DNA of 14,681 bases from Leyella stercorea (GCF_019052365.1 NZ_JAHQUY010000069.1:1-14681), one strand, 5' to 3'; counted from the stretch's first letter, positions 5,767 through 14,198 are shown. Notes: a model not told the origin generated them from the sequence alone. Translations and numbers: made by a program.

Positions 5767-7710
5767 ATGGAAGAAAACATTCAACCCACAGTTCAGTATA
5801 CCGACGACAACATACGCCACCTCTCCGACATGGAGCATGTGCGTACACGTCCTGGTATGTATATCGGTCGCTTGGGCGACGGTCAGTTGCCCGAGGACGG
5901 CATCTATGTGCTTCTGAAGGAAGTAATCGACAACTCTATCGACGAGTTCAAGATGAACGCCGGCAAGCGCATAGAGGTAGACATCGACGACCGCCTGCGT
6001 GTGTCGGTGCGCGACTATGGTCGCGGCATTCCGCAGGGCAAGCTCGTAGAGGCTGTCAGCGTGCTCAACACCGGCGGCAAGTACGACTCGAAGGCGTTCA
6101 AGAAGAGTGTGGGTCTGAACGGCGTTGGCGTGAAGGCGGTGAACGCCCTCTCGGCACATTTCGAGGTGAAGTCGTACCGCGACGGAAAGGTGCGTGCGCT
6201 CAAGTTCGAGCGCGGCAACCTCAAGTCGGACATCACCGAGGACTCTGCTGACGAGAACGGCACGTATATCTTCTTTGAACCCGACCCCACACTGTTCGTA
6301 GGCTATTCGTTCCACGACGACTTTGTGGAGACAATGCTGCGCAACTACACATATCTCAACTCAGGTCTTGCGATTATGTACAACGGTCGGCGCATCCTCT
6401 CGCGCAACGGCTTGGCAGATCTGCTCACCGACACGATGACTACCGACCCGCTCTACCCCATAATACATGTGAAGGGTGAGGACATCGAGATAGCCTTCAC
6501 GCATACCAACCAGTATGGCGAGGAGTATCACTCGTTCGTGAACGGACAGCACACCACGCAAGGCGGCACCCATCAGAGCGCTTTCAAGGAGCATATAGCA
6601 AGAACCATCAAGGAGTTCTTCGGCAAGAACTACGAGTTCACCGACATACGCAACGGACTCGTGGCTGCCGTGGCGCTGAACGTAGAAGAACCTATGTTCG
6701 AGAGCCAGACAAAGATTAAGCTCGGTTCGCTTCAGATGGCGCCGGGCGGAGAAAGCATCAACAAGTACGTGGGCGACTTCGTGAAGCTCGAGGTAGACAA
6801 CTACCTGCACATACACGCCGACGTTGCGGAGGTGATGCAGCAGAAGATAACCGAGAGCGAACGTGAGCGCAAGGCGATGGCTGGTGTTACAAAGCTGGCT
6901 CGCGAACGTGCCAAGAAGGCAAACCTCCACAACCGCAAGCTGCGCGACTGCCGCATCCATTACTCCGACGCGAAGAACGACCGCAAGGAAGAGTCTTCTA
7001 TCTTCATTACCGAGGGCGACTCAGCCAGCGGATCTATCACAAAGAGTCGCGATGTGAACACCCAGGCGGTGTTCTCGCTGCGCGGAAAGCCGCTCAACTC
7101 GTACGGCTTGACAAAGAAGGTGGTGTACGAGAACGAAGAGTTCAACCTCCTGCAGGCTGCGCTCGACATTGAGGACGGACTCGATACGCTCAGATATAAT
7201 AAGGTGATAGTGGCAACAGATGCCGATGTGGACGGTATGCACATACGCCTGCTCATCATCACGTTCTTCCTGCAGTTCTTCCCCGATCTTATCAAGAAGG
7301 GACATGTCTATGTGCTGCAGACTCCGCTGTTCCGCTTGCGCAACCGCCGCACCAAGATTAAGAACAAGAAGGTTGTGGCAGACGCTGACGCGCGTCTTAC
7401 GGGCAAGGAGAAGAAGAGCGACTTCATAACCCGCTACTGCTACAGCGAGGACGAGCGCCAGCAGGCGATACGCGACCTCGGACCCGACCCTGAGATAACA
7501 CGATTCAAAGGTCTGGGCGAGATCTCGCCGGAAGAATTTGCCCATTTCATAGGTCCCGAGATGCGACTTGAGCAGGTTACGCTGCACAAGACCGACCAGG
7601 TGCAGAAGCTCCTCGAATACTACATGGGCAAGAACACCATGGAGCGACAGAACTTCATCATCGACAACCTTGTTGTGGAGGAAGATCTGCCCGAGGAAGA
7701 CATGGAATAA
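5767..7710 (+). CDS. parE: DNA topoisomerase IV subunit B (type IIA topoisomerase ATPase subunit)
   Basis: A 647-residue ATPase subunit of topoisomerase IV, which separates linked daughter chromosomes together with ParC. The GHKL ATPase domain has catalytic Glu52 with Asn56 ([10 protein letters not shown]), the ATP-lid motif RDYGRGIP (82-89) and [14 protein letters not shown] (116-129). The transducer domain ends in the QTK loop with Lys316. The TOPRIM domain has EGDSASG with Glu416 and the metal-binding DADVDG (485-490), and the C-terminal FKGLGE segment is present. The short form without the GyrB insert and the [20 protein letters not shown] opening fit Bacteroidales ParE better than GyrB. 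No parC is in the window. The S41 protease gene follows after 15 nt, indicating cotranscription. Confidence 0.9.
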   Translation: MEENIQPTVQYTDDNIRHLSDMEHVRTRPGMYIGRLGDGQLPEDGIYVLLKEVIDNSIDEFKMNAGKRIEVDIDDRLRVSVRDYGRGIPQGKLVEAVSVLNTGGKYDSKAFKKSVGLNGVGVKAVNALSAHFEVKSYRDGKVRALKFERGNLKSDITEDSADENGTYIFFEPDPTLFVGYSFHDDFVETMLRNYTYLNSGLAIMYNGRRILSRNGLADLLTDTMTTDPLYPIIHVKGEDIEIAFTHTNQYGEEYHSFVNGQHTTQGGTHQSAFKEHIARTIKEFFGKNYEFTDIRNGLVAAVALNVEEPMFESQTKIKLGSLQMAPGGESINKYVGDFVKLEVDNYLHIHADVAEVMQQKITESERERKAMAGVTKLARERAKKANLHNRKLRDCRIHYSDAKNDRKEESSIFITEGDSASGSITKSRDVNTQAVFSLRGKPLNSYGLTKKVVYENEEFNLLQAALDIEDGLDTLRYNKVIVATDADVDGMHIRLLIITFFLQFFPDLIKKGHVYVLQTPLFRLRNRRTKIKNKKVVADADARLTGKEKKSDFITRYCYSEDERQQAIRDLGPDPEITRFKGLGEISPEEFAHFIGPEMRLEQVTLHKTDQVQKLLEYYMGKNTMERQNFIIDNLVVEEDLPEEDME

Positions 7711-7725
7711 CAAAACAATCAGATT

Positions 7726-9333
7726 ATGAAACGTACCAATAATCACAAACATAACGCATCGCACTCATTCTCGTTAAAGACGGGAGTGGGTGCGTTGGTT
7801 TTTCTTTTGCTGTGCGTAGCTACATTCGCACAGCGCGTCAATCCGCTCAAGAAGCTCCAGATAGCAGAACTCGCCATCAGCAATCTCTATGTCGACTCGG
7901 TAGACGACCAGAAGCTCGTAGAGGACGGCATACGCGGCATGCTTGAGAAGCTCGACCCCCACTCGTCGTACACTACGGCGAAGGAGACAAAGTCGCTCAA
8001 CGAGCCTCTGCAGGGCTCGTTCGACGGCATCGGCGTGCAGTTCAACATGATTTCCGACACGCTGCTCATCATCCAGCCCGTACGCAAAGGCCCTTCAGAG
8101 AAAGTTGGCATCATTGCCGGCGACCGCATCATCACTGTCAACGACACAACCATATCTGGCGTGAAGATGGAGCGTTCGGAGATAATGCGCCGCCTGCGCG
8201 GTCCGCGCTCGTCGAAGGTGAAGCTCGGCGTGAAGCGTCGCGGCGTGCCCGACCTGCTCACGTTCACCGTGACGCGTGCGAAGATACCCGTACACACGCT
8301 CGACGCCTACTACATGATACGTCCGCACGTGGGCTACGTTCGCATCGGTTCGTTCGGTGCAACCACATACGGCGAGTTCATGACCGCAGTCGACTCGCTG
8401 CAGAAAGCCGGCATGCGCGACCTTATCCTCGACCTTCAGGACAACGGCGGCGGCTACTTGCAGTCGGCTGTGCGCATCGTTGAAGAGTTCTTGCAGAAGG
8501 GCGACCTCGTAGTGTATACCGAGGGACGCGCCCAGAAGCGCCAGGAGTACAACGCAGGTGGCGGCGGTCGCCTTGAGAAAGGCAAGGTATGCGTGCTCAT
8601 CAACGAGTATTCGGCGTCGGCAGCCGAGATCGTCACCGGCGCCATCCAAGACCAGGACCGTGGAACCGTGATAGGCCGCCGCTCGTTCGGCAAGGGTTTG
8701 GTGCAGCGTCCTATCGAGTTCGACGACGGTTCGATGATACGTCTCACCGTAGCCCACTACTATACGCCCTCGGGCCGCTGCATACAGAAGCCCTACGAGA
8801 AGGGCGAGAAGGAAGACTACGCGCAGGATATAGAGAAGCGCTTCAAGCACGGCGAACTCTACTCTGCCGACTCGATACACTTCAACGACTCGCTGCGCTG
8901 CTACACCCTGCGCAAGCACCGCACGGTGTATGGCGGCGGAGGCATTATGCCCGACGTGTTCGTGCCGCTCGACACCACACAGTACACAGCGTTCCACCGC
9001 CAGCTCGTAGCCCGCTCGCTCGTTATCAACACAACGCTGCGATACGTTGAGGACCACCGCGACGAGTTGAAGGCAAAGTACGCGAAGTTCGACGACTACA
9101 TGAAGCGTTTCGAGGTGCCGCAGGCGATGGTTGACACGCTCTTTGCTGAAGCCGAGCGCCAGAAGGTAAAGCCTCGCGACGACGCCGAGCGCCAGCGTAC
9201 GCTCCCCATGCTGCGTCTGCAACTGAAGGCGCTCATAGCCCGCGACATTTGGGATATGAACGAATACTTCCGCCTGATGAACGAGCAGAACCACATCGTG
9301 AGCAAGGCGGTAGAAGTGATTACGGGCAAGTAA
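7726..9333 (+). CDS. Exported S41-family carboxyl-terminal processing protease with PDZ domain
   Basis: A 535-residue serine protease of the CtpA/Prc type. It has an N-terminal signal segment, with hydrophobic core about residues 20-34 and likely cleavage near ATFA-Q, so it acts in the periplasm. A PDZ substrate-binding domain spans about 95-180. The S41 core contains LILDLQDNGGGYL, then NEYSASAAE with nucleophile Ser298 and RRSFGKGLVQ with general base Lys323. Their 25-residue spacing equals that of the E. coli Prc Ser/Lys dyad. A C-terminal region of about 150 residues, rich in charged helices, follows. Such proteases trim or degrade envelope proteins from the C terminus. It is cotranscribed with parE (15-nt gap) and ends at a strong terminator. 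Confidence 0.93.
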   Translation: MKRTNNHKHNASHSFSLKTGVGALVFLLLCVATFAQRVNPLKKLQIAELAISNLYVDSVDDQKLVEDGIRGMLEKLDPHSSYTTAKETKSLNEPLQGSFDGIGVQFNMISDTLLIIQPVRKGPSEKVGIIAGDRIITVNDTTISGVKMERSEIMRRLRGPRSSKVKLGVKRRGVPDLLTFTVTRAKIPVHTLDAYYMIRPHVGYVRIGSFGATTYGEFMTAVDSLQKAGMRDLILDLQDNGGGYLQSAVRIVEEFLQKGDLVVYTEGRAQKRQEYNAGGGGRLEKGKVCVLINEYSASAAEIVTGAIQDQDRGTVIGRRSFGKGLVQRPIEFDDGSMIRLTVAHYYTPSGRCIQKPYEKGEKEDYAQDIEKRFKHGELYSADSIHFNDSLRCYTLRKHRTVYGGGGIMPDVFVPLDTTQYTAFHRQLVARSLVINTTLRYVEDHRDELKAKYAKFDDYMKRFEVPQAMVDTLFAEAERQKVKPRDDAERQRTLPMLRLQLKALIARDIWDMNEYFRLMNEQNHIVSKAVEVITGK

Positions 9334-9403
9334 AACGTATTGGCTTAAAAGCTACTAAAAGTCGTCCTTATTTCTTTCGAAGTGTTGACAGACATTAAAT
9401 ATT

Positions 9404-9455
9404 AAGGCAAATGGAAAACTTTTGTGATAAAAAAGTTTTCGCATTTGCCTTTTTT
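9404..9455 (+). terminator. Intrinsic terminator after the S41 protease gene
   Basis: AAGGCAAATG-GAAAACTTTT (9404-9423) pairs with 9431-9451 around a 7-base loop, about 20 bp with one bulged base, followed by six T (9450-9455). It is strong and probably also works on the minus strand. Confidence 0.88.
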
Positions 9456-9458
9456 GTA

Positions 9459-9466
9459 TATCTTTG
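9459..9466 (+). promoter_or_regulatory. -7 box of the PCMD-gene promoter, overlapping the terminator
   Basis: TATCTTTG is an exact TAnnTTTG box three bases after the terminator T-run. The region where a -33 element should lie (about 9436-9440, TTTTC) is inside the descending arm of the terminator stem. Predicted start is near 9473, giving a leader of about 107 nt with nothing else recognisable. Confidence 0.65.
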
Positions 9467-9579
9467 CGCCTAACGACAAGGCTTTTAACGGCTTTGCAAC
9501 CAAACTGTAATAGTAGTAGTCATTGAAACTGCAACATCAGTTGTAATGAAACAGTAACAACATATATAATAATTAGGAG

Positions 9580-10545
9580 ATGAAAAAATTAATGTTCAAG
9601 AGCAGCATTGTGACAATGCTTTGCGTTTTATGTAGTCTTTCAGCCAGTGCGGAAGGAAAGTTCGTATTGTTCAAGTACGGCAATTTCGACACATGGGTGA
9701 CACGCCAGATTCACGAGTCGGCTGTTATCGGCGGCAATACAAAGACACTCTACGAGATTGGACCAAACAGAGCCCTGAAGGGCAACAACCCATACGTGAA
9801 CCTCGGCGGATCGCCTTGGGGCACGAGCAACGTGATGGCTAAGGTTTCGGGCATCACGAAGACCAACAATTCGGTGTATCGCGACAACCGCGGATCGGGA
9901 CATTGCGTCAAAATGACCACCCACATCGAGACCTGCAAGGTGCTTGGTCTTATTAATATTAAGGTGCTCGCCGCCGGCAGCATCTTCCTCGGCGACATGA
10001 AGGAGCCTATCACCGGCACGAAGGAAGGCCCGAAGGCGCTTAACTTCGGCATACCGTTCACTCATCGTCCCAAGGCTCTGCGCTTCGACTACCGTGTGCA
10101 TGTGCCGGGCAACGCCAACCGCATCCGTCAGACCGGTTTCTCTAAGGTGACGACCGTGCATGGCAAAGACTACTGCGTGGCTCTTCTGCTTCTGCAGCGT
10201 CGCCACGAGGATGCGCATGGCAACATCACCGCGCAGCGCGTGGGCACCGTAGTGGTAAAGTACGGCAAGTCGACCAATGGATGGGTTGAGGACGCCACCT
10301 ACGAGATTCACTACGGCAACATCACCGGCAAGTCGTTCTACGACGCTTCGATGATGGGTCTGCGTTCTACCGACTACGCTCGCAACTCTAAGGGCAAGAG
10401 CGTGATTGTGAAGGAAACCGGCTGGGCTGATGCCGACGCCACACCGACGCACATCGTGCTGCAGTTCTCGTCGAGCCACGGCGGTGCTTACGTAGGCACC
10501 GTGGGCAACACCTTCTGGGTAGACAACGTAGGACTGGTGTATTAA
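9580..10545 (+). CDS. Secreted PCMD-domain protein (putative carbohydrate metabolism domain)
   Basis: A 321-residue exported protein. The signal peptide is MKKLMFKSSIVTMLCVLCSL followed by SASA, with likely cleavage after residue 24; no lipobox cysteine follows, so it is not obviously a lipoprotein. The mature part fits the PCMD domain (PF13201) common in Bacteroidota: an N-terminal FDTW segment, NPYVNLGGSPWGTSN, a central AAGSIFLGDM and FGIPFTHRPKALRFDYRVHVPG (written with its key FGIPF and RPKAL), and a C-terminal FSSSHGGAYVGTVGNTFWVDNVGLVY with key SSS, GTVGNT and VDNV. The family is predicted to be a carbohydrate-binding jelly-roll; function is untested. AGGAG abuts the ATG at 9580 with no spacer. 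Met5 (ATG at 9592) would give a 12-base spacer and is an alternative start. The next gene follows after 76 nt. Confidence 0.82.
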   Translation: MKKLMFKSSIVTMLCVLCSLSASAEGKFVLFKYGNFDTWVTRQIHESAVIGGNTKTLYEIGPNRALKGNNPYVNLGGSPWGTSNVMAKVSGITKTNNSVYRDNRGSGHCVKMTTHIETCKVLGLINIKVLAAGSIFLGDMKEPITGTKEGPKALNFGIPFTHRPKALRFDYRVHVPGNANRIRQTGFSKVTTVHGKDYCVALLLLQRRHEDAHGNITAQRVGTVVVKYGKSTNGWVEDATYEIHYGNITGKSFYDASMMGLRSTDYARNSKGKSVIVKETGWADADATPTHIVLQFSSSHGGAYVGTVGNTFWVDNVGLVY

Positions 10546-10549
10546 AGGT

Positions 10550-10581
10550 GTTGAGATGTTGAGATGGTGAGGTGTTGAGAT
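10550..10581 (+). repeat. Octanucleotide tandem repeat GTTGAGAT
   Basis: Four 8-nt units, starting at 10550, 10558, 10566 and 10574, lie just after the PCMD stop codon. Three are GTTGAGAT and the third is GGTGAGGT. It is a short repeat in a spacer with no other clear feature. Confidence 0.8.
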
Positions 10582-10621
10582 ATCCTTGTCAACTCTATTA
10601 TTAATTTAAAAACATGAGGTT

Positions 10622-11833
10622 ATGCGCCCCTTAAAAGCGATTCTTTTCTTACTCTTTACGATAGCTCTGCAGCCCGCTCGGGCTACAGAGCCGTTCTGTT
10701 TTGACACTACCGCAGTAGTTGTGGCGTCTGCCGCAGACGTGCCTTGGGCTGCCGACACCGCCGTGGTGGCGAAGCCGAAGAAGAGTCTCTTCAACCGCTT
10801 CCTTGCCTACTTCAACGACGCCAACAAGGAGAAGAAGAACAAGCGTTTCGACTTCAGCGTGATAGGCGGACCCCACTACAGCTCCGACACCAAGTTCGGC
10901 ATCGGACTCGTGGCTGCCGGTCTCTACCGTTCCGACCCTGCCGACTCGCTCTCGGCTCCGAGCAACGTGTCGCTCTTCGGCGACGTCTCTACCGTGGGCT
11001 TCTACATGCTCGGCGTGCGCGGCACACATAAGTTCCCGCGCGACACCCACCGCCTCAACTACACGGTCTATTTCTACTCCTTCCCGTGCTACATCTGGGG
11101 ATGGGGCTACGACATGGGCAACCAGGACGCCAACAAGAGCAAGATGAAGCGCTGGCAGGCGCAGTTCAAAGCCGACTGGCTGATACGCACCGCCGACAAC
11201 CTCTTCATCGGTCCGACCGTCGACTTCGACTATGTGCGCGGCACTAAGTTCGACCGCGTCGACTTGCTTGGCGGCGAACGCCCCGAGACGCTCAACTTCG
11301 GTGCGGGCGTGACTGCCATCTACGACACGCGCGACAACCTCACGGCGCCGAAGCGAGGCATGTACATCCAGTTCATGCAGCTGATGCGCCCGAAGTTCAT
11401 CGGCAACAAGTACAACTCCTACACCACCGACTTCCGCATCGACGGCTACACGCATCTGTGGCGCGGCGCTACGCTCGCTGCCGACTTCCGCACGCAGCTC
11501 AACTTCGGCGATGTGGAGTGGTCGATGCTCGCGCAGCTCGGCGACAGCTATTCGATGCGCGGCTACTACCAGGGCCGCTACCGCGACAACCATAAGATGG
11601 AGGCGCAGGTAGAGCTGCGACAGCATGTGTGGAAGCGCAACGGCGTGGTGGCATGGGTAGGCGCCGGTACCATCTTCCCGAAGTTCAGCAAGATAGAGTG
11701 GAAGCACATACTGCCGAACATGGGCGTGGGCTACCGCTGGGAGTTCAAGAAGAATGTCAACGTGCGACTCGACTACGGCTTCGGTAAGTCGGGACAACAC
11801 AGCTTTATATTCAATATCAACGAAGCGTTTTAA
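10622..11833 (+). CDS. BamA/TamA-like outer-membrane beta-barrel protein (no POTRA)
   Basis: A 403-residue exported protein. The signal peptide MRPLKAILFLLFTIALQPARA is likely cleaved near residue 21. The rest is a series of amphipathic beta-strands of the surface-antigen D15/Omp85 type. The best signature is the strand pair around YDTRDNLTAPKRGMYIQF (234-251), typical of BamA-family barrels. The final segment SFIFNINEAF ends in phenylalanine, the usual outer-membrane insertion signal. There are no POTRA repeats, so it is unlikely to be BamA itself; close relatives are annotated as BamA/TamA-family outer-membrane proteins of unknown role. A closer upstream ATG at 10613 runs into a stop after six codons, so 10622 is the start. 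It lies between PCMD and phosphoethanolamine-transferase genes in one orientation. Confidence 0.85.
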   Translation: MRPLKAILFLLFTIALQPARATEPFCFDTTAVVVASAADVPWAADTAVVAKPKKSLFNRFLAYFNDANKEKKNKRFDFSVIGGPHYSSDTKFGIGLVAAGLYRSDPADSLSAPSNVSLFGDVSTVGFYMLGVRGTHKFPRDTHRLNYTVYFYSFPCYIWGWGYDMGNQDANKSKMKRWQAQFKADWLIRTADNLFIGPTVDFDYVRGTKFDRVDLLGGERPETLNFGAGVTAIYDTRDNLTAPKRGMYIQFMQLMRPKFIGNKYNSYTTDFRIDGYTHLWRGATLAADFRTQLNFGDVEWSMLAQLGDSYSMRGYYQGRYRDNHKMEAQVELRQHVWKRNGVVAWVGAGTIFPKFSKIEWKHILPNMGVGYRWEFKKNVNVRLDYGFGKSGQHSFIFNINEAF

Positions 11834-11839
11834 TTCTTT

Positions 11840-11868
11840 CGTAGCGGAGGCCGGAGACCTCCGCTACG
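11840..11868. repeat. REP-like 11-bp hairpin between barrel and transferase genes
   Basis: CGTAGCGGAGG (11840-11850) and CCTCCGCTACG (11858-11868) are perfect inverted arms around CCGGAGA. No T-run follows, so termination is doubtful. The core CCTCCGCT also occurs at 58-65 near the left edge, suggesting a dispersed repeat family. In an operon spacer it may protect the upstream mRNA from 3' decay. Confidence 0.65.
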
Positions 11869-11883
11869 GCTAACTATATTCTT

Positions 11884-13611
11884 ATGAAAAAGATAATAGG
11901 TTTTTTGACCTCTCCCCGTTTCCTCTTCTTCTACATCGTGCTCTCGCTCGCTGTCCCCAACGTGGCGCTCTGCTTCACCGAGCACATGCCCGTGTTGGCT
12001 TGCGTAGCCAACGTCGTGCTGCCCGTATCGCTCTACGCGCTGCTCATGACGCTCTCCAAGAAGACGGGACGCCAGGTGTGGTTCCTCTTCCTCATCGTCT
12101 TCTTCGCAGCCTTCCAGATAGTGCTGCTCTACCTCTTCGGTCGCGGCGTGATAGCCGTCGACATGTTCCTCAACCTCGTCACCACCAACCCCGGCGAGGC
12201 GATGGAGTTGCTCAACAACCTCGTGCCCGCCGTTGCTACCGTGTTCATCCTCTACCTGCCGCTGCTCGTGCTCGCCGCAATGTCGTGGGCACGCCATCGC
12301 ACCGAGGACGTAGCGTTCCTCAAGCGTGTGCGCCGCTACTCATGGTGCGGCATGGCTGCGGGCGCCGTGCTTATAGCGCTGTGCTATGCGGCTTATCCTA
12401 AGGACAGCGACTTCGACTATCGTGCCGAAGACCATGTCTATCCCGCCAACATCTTCTACAACCTCTACCTCGCCTGCCGCGAGAGCGGACGCGTAGCCGA
12501 CTACCGCAAGGATGTAGCCTCCTTCCGCTTCAACGCCCGCTCGGCTCACGACGCCGACTCTGCCGAGGTGTACGTGCTCGTCATTGGCGAGACGGCACGC
12601 GCCGACAACTTCCAGCTCTACGGCTACGGGCGCGAGACCAATCCGTTGCTCTCAAAGACCGACGGACTCAGCGTGTTCCGCCATGTGCTCTCGCAGTCGA
12701 ACACCACGCACAAGAGTGTGCCGATGCTGCTCGCAGCGGCTTCTGCCGAGAACCACGCACGTCTGTACCGCGAGAAGAGCCTCATCACGGCGTTCCGCGA
12801 GGCAGGCTTCCACACCTCGTTCATCTCCAACCAGCAGCCCAACCACTTGTTCATCGACTTCTTCGGTGATGAGGCTGACGACTTCGTGTTCATCCGCTCG
12901 GCTGTTAGCGTCATCACTGGCGACGTGACGGCGCAGACCAGCGACGAGCGTCTGCTGCCTTACGTGAAGAACATCCTCGCCAAGAAACGCAAGAAGGAGC
13001 TGATTGTGCTGCATACGTACGGCTCGCACTTCAACTACCGCGACCGCTATCCGCAGAGTCGCGCCAAGTTCCTGCCCGACACGCCGACGGAGGCTGAGCC
13101 GAAGAACCGCGCTCAGCTCATCAACGCCTACGACAACACCATCTGTCAGACCGACTTCGTGCTGCACAGCATCATCACGATGCTCGGCAAGAGTGGGGCG
13201 CAGGCGGCAATGCTCTACACGTCCGACCACGGCGAGAATATCTTCGACGACTATCGCAAGCGCTTCCTGCACGCTTCGCCCACGCCGGCGTCGCACGGCA
13301 TACATGTGCCGCTCCTTGTCTGGACCTCGGCGTCCTACCGTGCGGAGTATCCTGCTGTTGTGTCGGCGCTCAACGCCAACCGCGCGAAGGATGTGCAGTC
13401 GAGTGCGTCTGTATTCCCGACGATGCTCTCCATCGCAGGCATCAGTGCGCCGTGCGTTGCCGACGTGATGCCGCTCTCGCTCGCCAATCCTACATACCGC
13501 TGCGGCGCCCGCCGCTACCTCAACGACCACAACCGCTCCGTAACGCTGAAGCAAGCAGGCTTCTCCGATATCGACTTCGAGCAGCTGAAGAAGTGGGGCG
13601 TAGGGTTGTAG
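11884..13611 (+). CDS. Phosphoethanolamine transferase of the EptA type (sulfatase/alkaline phosphatase fold)
   Basis: A 575-residue inner-membrane enzyme. Five membrane segments (about 11-32, 36-57, 64-86, 113-135, 153-171) precede a periplasmic catalytic domain. That domain has metal ligand Glu236 in VIGETARADN, nucleophile Thr275 in SNTTHKSVPMLL, Asp448-His449 in YTSDHGEN and His471 in ASHGIHVPLL, the zinc-site pattern of EptA-like transferases. The family moves phosphoethanolamine from phosphatidylethanolamine to lipid A or other surface glycans, lowering negative charge and sensitivity to cationic peptides. Lipid A is the likely acceptor here, by analogy with Bacteroides lipid A, but the sequence does not prove it. 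It follows the barrel gene by 50 nt, with a hairpin between, and may be its cotranscribed partner. The gene ends just before the large repeat region. Confidence 0.9.
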   Translation: MKKIIGFLTSPRFLFFYIVLSLAVPNVALCFTEHMPVLACVANVVLPVSLYALLMTLSKKTGRQVWFLFLIVFFAAFQIVLLYLFGRGVIAVDMFLNLVTTNPGEAMELLNNLVPAVATVFILYLPLLVLAAMSWARHRTEDVAFLKRVRRYSWCGMAAGAVLIALCYAAYPKDSDFDYRAEDHVYPANIFYNLYLACRESGRVADYRKDVASFRFNARSAHDADSAEVYVLVIGETARADNFQLYGYGRETNPLLSKTDGLSVFRHVLSQSNTTHKSVPMLLAAASAENHARLYREKSLITAFREAGFHTSFISNQQPNHLFIDFFGDEADDFVFIRSAVSVITGDVTAQTSDERLLPYVKNILAKKRKKELIVLHTYGSHFNYRDRYPQSRAKFLPDTPTEAEPKNRAQLINAYDNTICQTDFVLHSIITMLGKSGAQAAMLYTSDHGENIFDDYRKRFLHASPTPASHGIHVPLLVWTSASYRAEYPAVVSALNANRAKDVQSSASVFPTMLSIAGISAPCVADVMPLSLANPTYRCGARRYLNDHNRSVTLKQAGFSDIDFEQLKKWGVGL

Positions 13612-13620
13612 AATGCCTCC

Positions 13621-13764
13621 AAGGGGGTGCACTTGTCTCAAGTGCACCAATCGAGCAAGAAGTACACTTTTTACTACGTTGGTGCACTTCTTGCTCTGGC
13701 AAGCGGCAAAGACGAGCGGAGACAAGTGCACCCCTTGTGGGTACGGCATTCTTGCCGTACCCAC
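13621..13764. repeat. Composite hairpin element, form A
   Basis: GGGGTGCACTTGTCTC (13624-13639) is perfectly complementary to 13719-13734, closing a 111-nt structure. Inside, GAGCAAGAAGTACA (13653-13666) pairs with TGCACTTCTTGCTC (13683-13696) with one mismatch. The left arm alone can also fold as GGTGCACTT-GTCTC-AAGTGCACC (13626-13648). A second perfect hairpin follows: GTGGGTACGGC (13737-13747) with GCCGTACCCAC (13754-13764). It starts 10 bases after the transferase stop codon and may serve as its 3' end. It shares blocks with elements B and C but lacks their terminal repeats. Confidence 0.85.
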
Positions 13765-13783
13765 GCAGCCTTCTGTATTATTA

Positions 13784-13862
13784 TTCTCCCACAGAACACG
13801 CCGAATTCACAGAACCTTCTGCTGCTATGTTCTCCCACGGATATCACAGATGCACACAGATG
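13784..13862 (+). repeat. Dispersed repeat with TTCTCCCACRGA motifs
   Basis: TTCTCCCACAGA (13784-13795) and TTCTCCCACGGATATCAC (13830-13847) begin two related units rich in CACAGA (also at 13808, 13845 and 13855). The second matches the left window edge (40-57, opposite strand) at 16 of 18 positions. No coding sense is apparent. Confidence 0.6.
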
Positions 13863-13884
13863 GTTATGGTGCGATGAATTGAAA

Positions 13885-13985
13885 GCGGATTAAACGGATT
13901 TTCTTGCTGTGGAATTTTAACAGCGGATTAAACAGATTAAACGGATTCGATGGGTGCGTTGAATAAACAAGCAGATTAAACGGAT
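13885..13985 (+). repeat. Cluster of GGATTAAACGGAT motifs, left side
   Basis: GCGGATTAAACGGATT (13885-13900), a double form at 13923-13947 and CAGATTAAACGGAT (13972-13985) all point the same way. Matching copies right of element B (14134-14144, 14166-14191, 14398-14411, 14438-14450) all point the other way. The last left copy is the left terminal repeat of element B. This looks like nested insertion or decay of elements with the same ends. Confidence 0.75.
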
Positions 13986-14144
13986 GCTATTTTCAGGGGG
14001 TGCACTTGTCTCAAGTGCACCAATCAGGCATATGAATGCCGTCTGCTTTGTTGGTGCAGCTGAGACAGCTGCACCCCCTGGAGGTTAGTGGCTGCGTGGG
14101 TACGGCAGGAAAGCCATACCCTCCTATATTAGAATCCGTTTAAT
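13975..14144. mobile_element. Composite hairpin element, form B (MITE/REPIN-like, 170 bp)
   Basis: Terminal inverted repeats ATTAAACGGATGCTA (13975-13989) and TAGAATCCGTTTAAT (14130-14144) match at 14 of 15. Inside, hairpin 1 is GGTGCACTT-GTCTC-AAGTGCACC (13999-14021) and hairpin 2 is GGTGCAGCT-GAGAC-AGCTGCACC (14053-14075), with GGG and CCC outside them. The two loops are perfectly complementary. Further inward, GGCAT/ATGCC (14027-14040) forms a small stem, and to the right GGGTACGGC pairs imperfectly with GCCATACCC. There is no coding capacity. A mobile, non-autonomous nature is inferred from copy number and ends; no transposase is in the window. Confidence 0.7.
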
Positions 14145-14198
14145 CAGATAATTACGCCGCCAACAAATCCGTTTAATCCGATAAATCCGTTGTTTGAC

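Noticed and set aside
5767..7710. Assignment as gyrB
   Set aside because: The ATP-lid sequence [14 protein letters not shown], the short C-terminal half and the N-terminal opening fit Bacteroidales ParE better, although GyrB cannot be fully excluded without a tree.
8095..9294. Minus-strand open frame opposite the S41 protease gene
   Set aside because: No domains and biased composition; the protease on the plus strand has its full catalytic dyad and PDZ domain.
10649..11800. Minus-strand open frame opposite the barrel gene
   Set aside because: Antisense shadow; Val/Glu/His-rich with no signal peptide or domain.
12652..13764. Minus-strand open frame opposite the phosphoethanolamine transferase gene
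   Set aside because: Antisense to conserved catalytic motifs and extends into repeat DNA; no protein family recognised.
13613..13893. Small plus-strand open frames in the repeat region
   Set aside because: They translate element A and the TTCTCCCAC repeats, overlap one another in different frames, and have no promoter or ribosome binding site.
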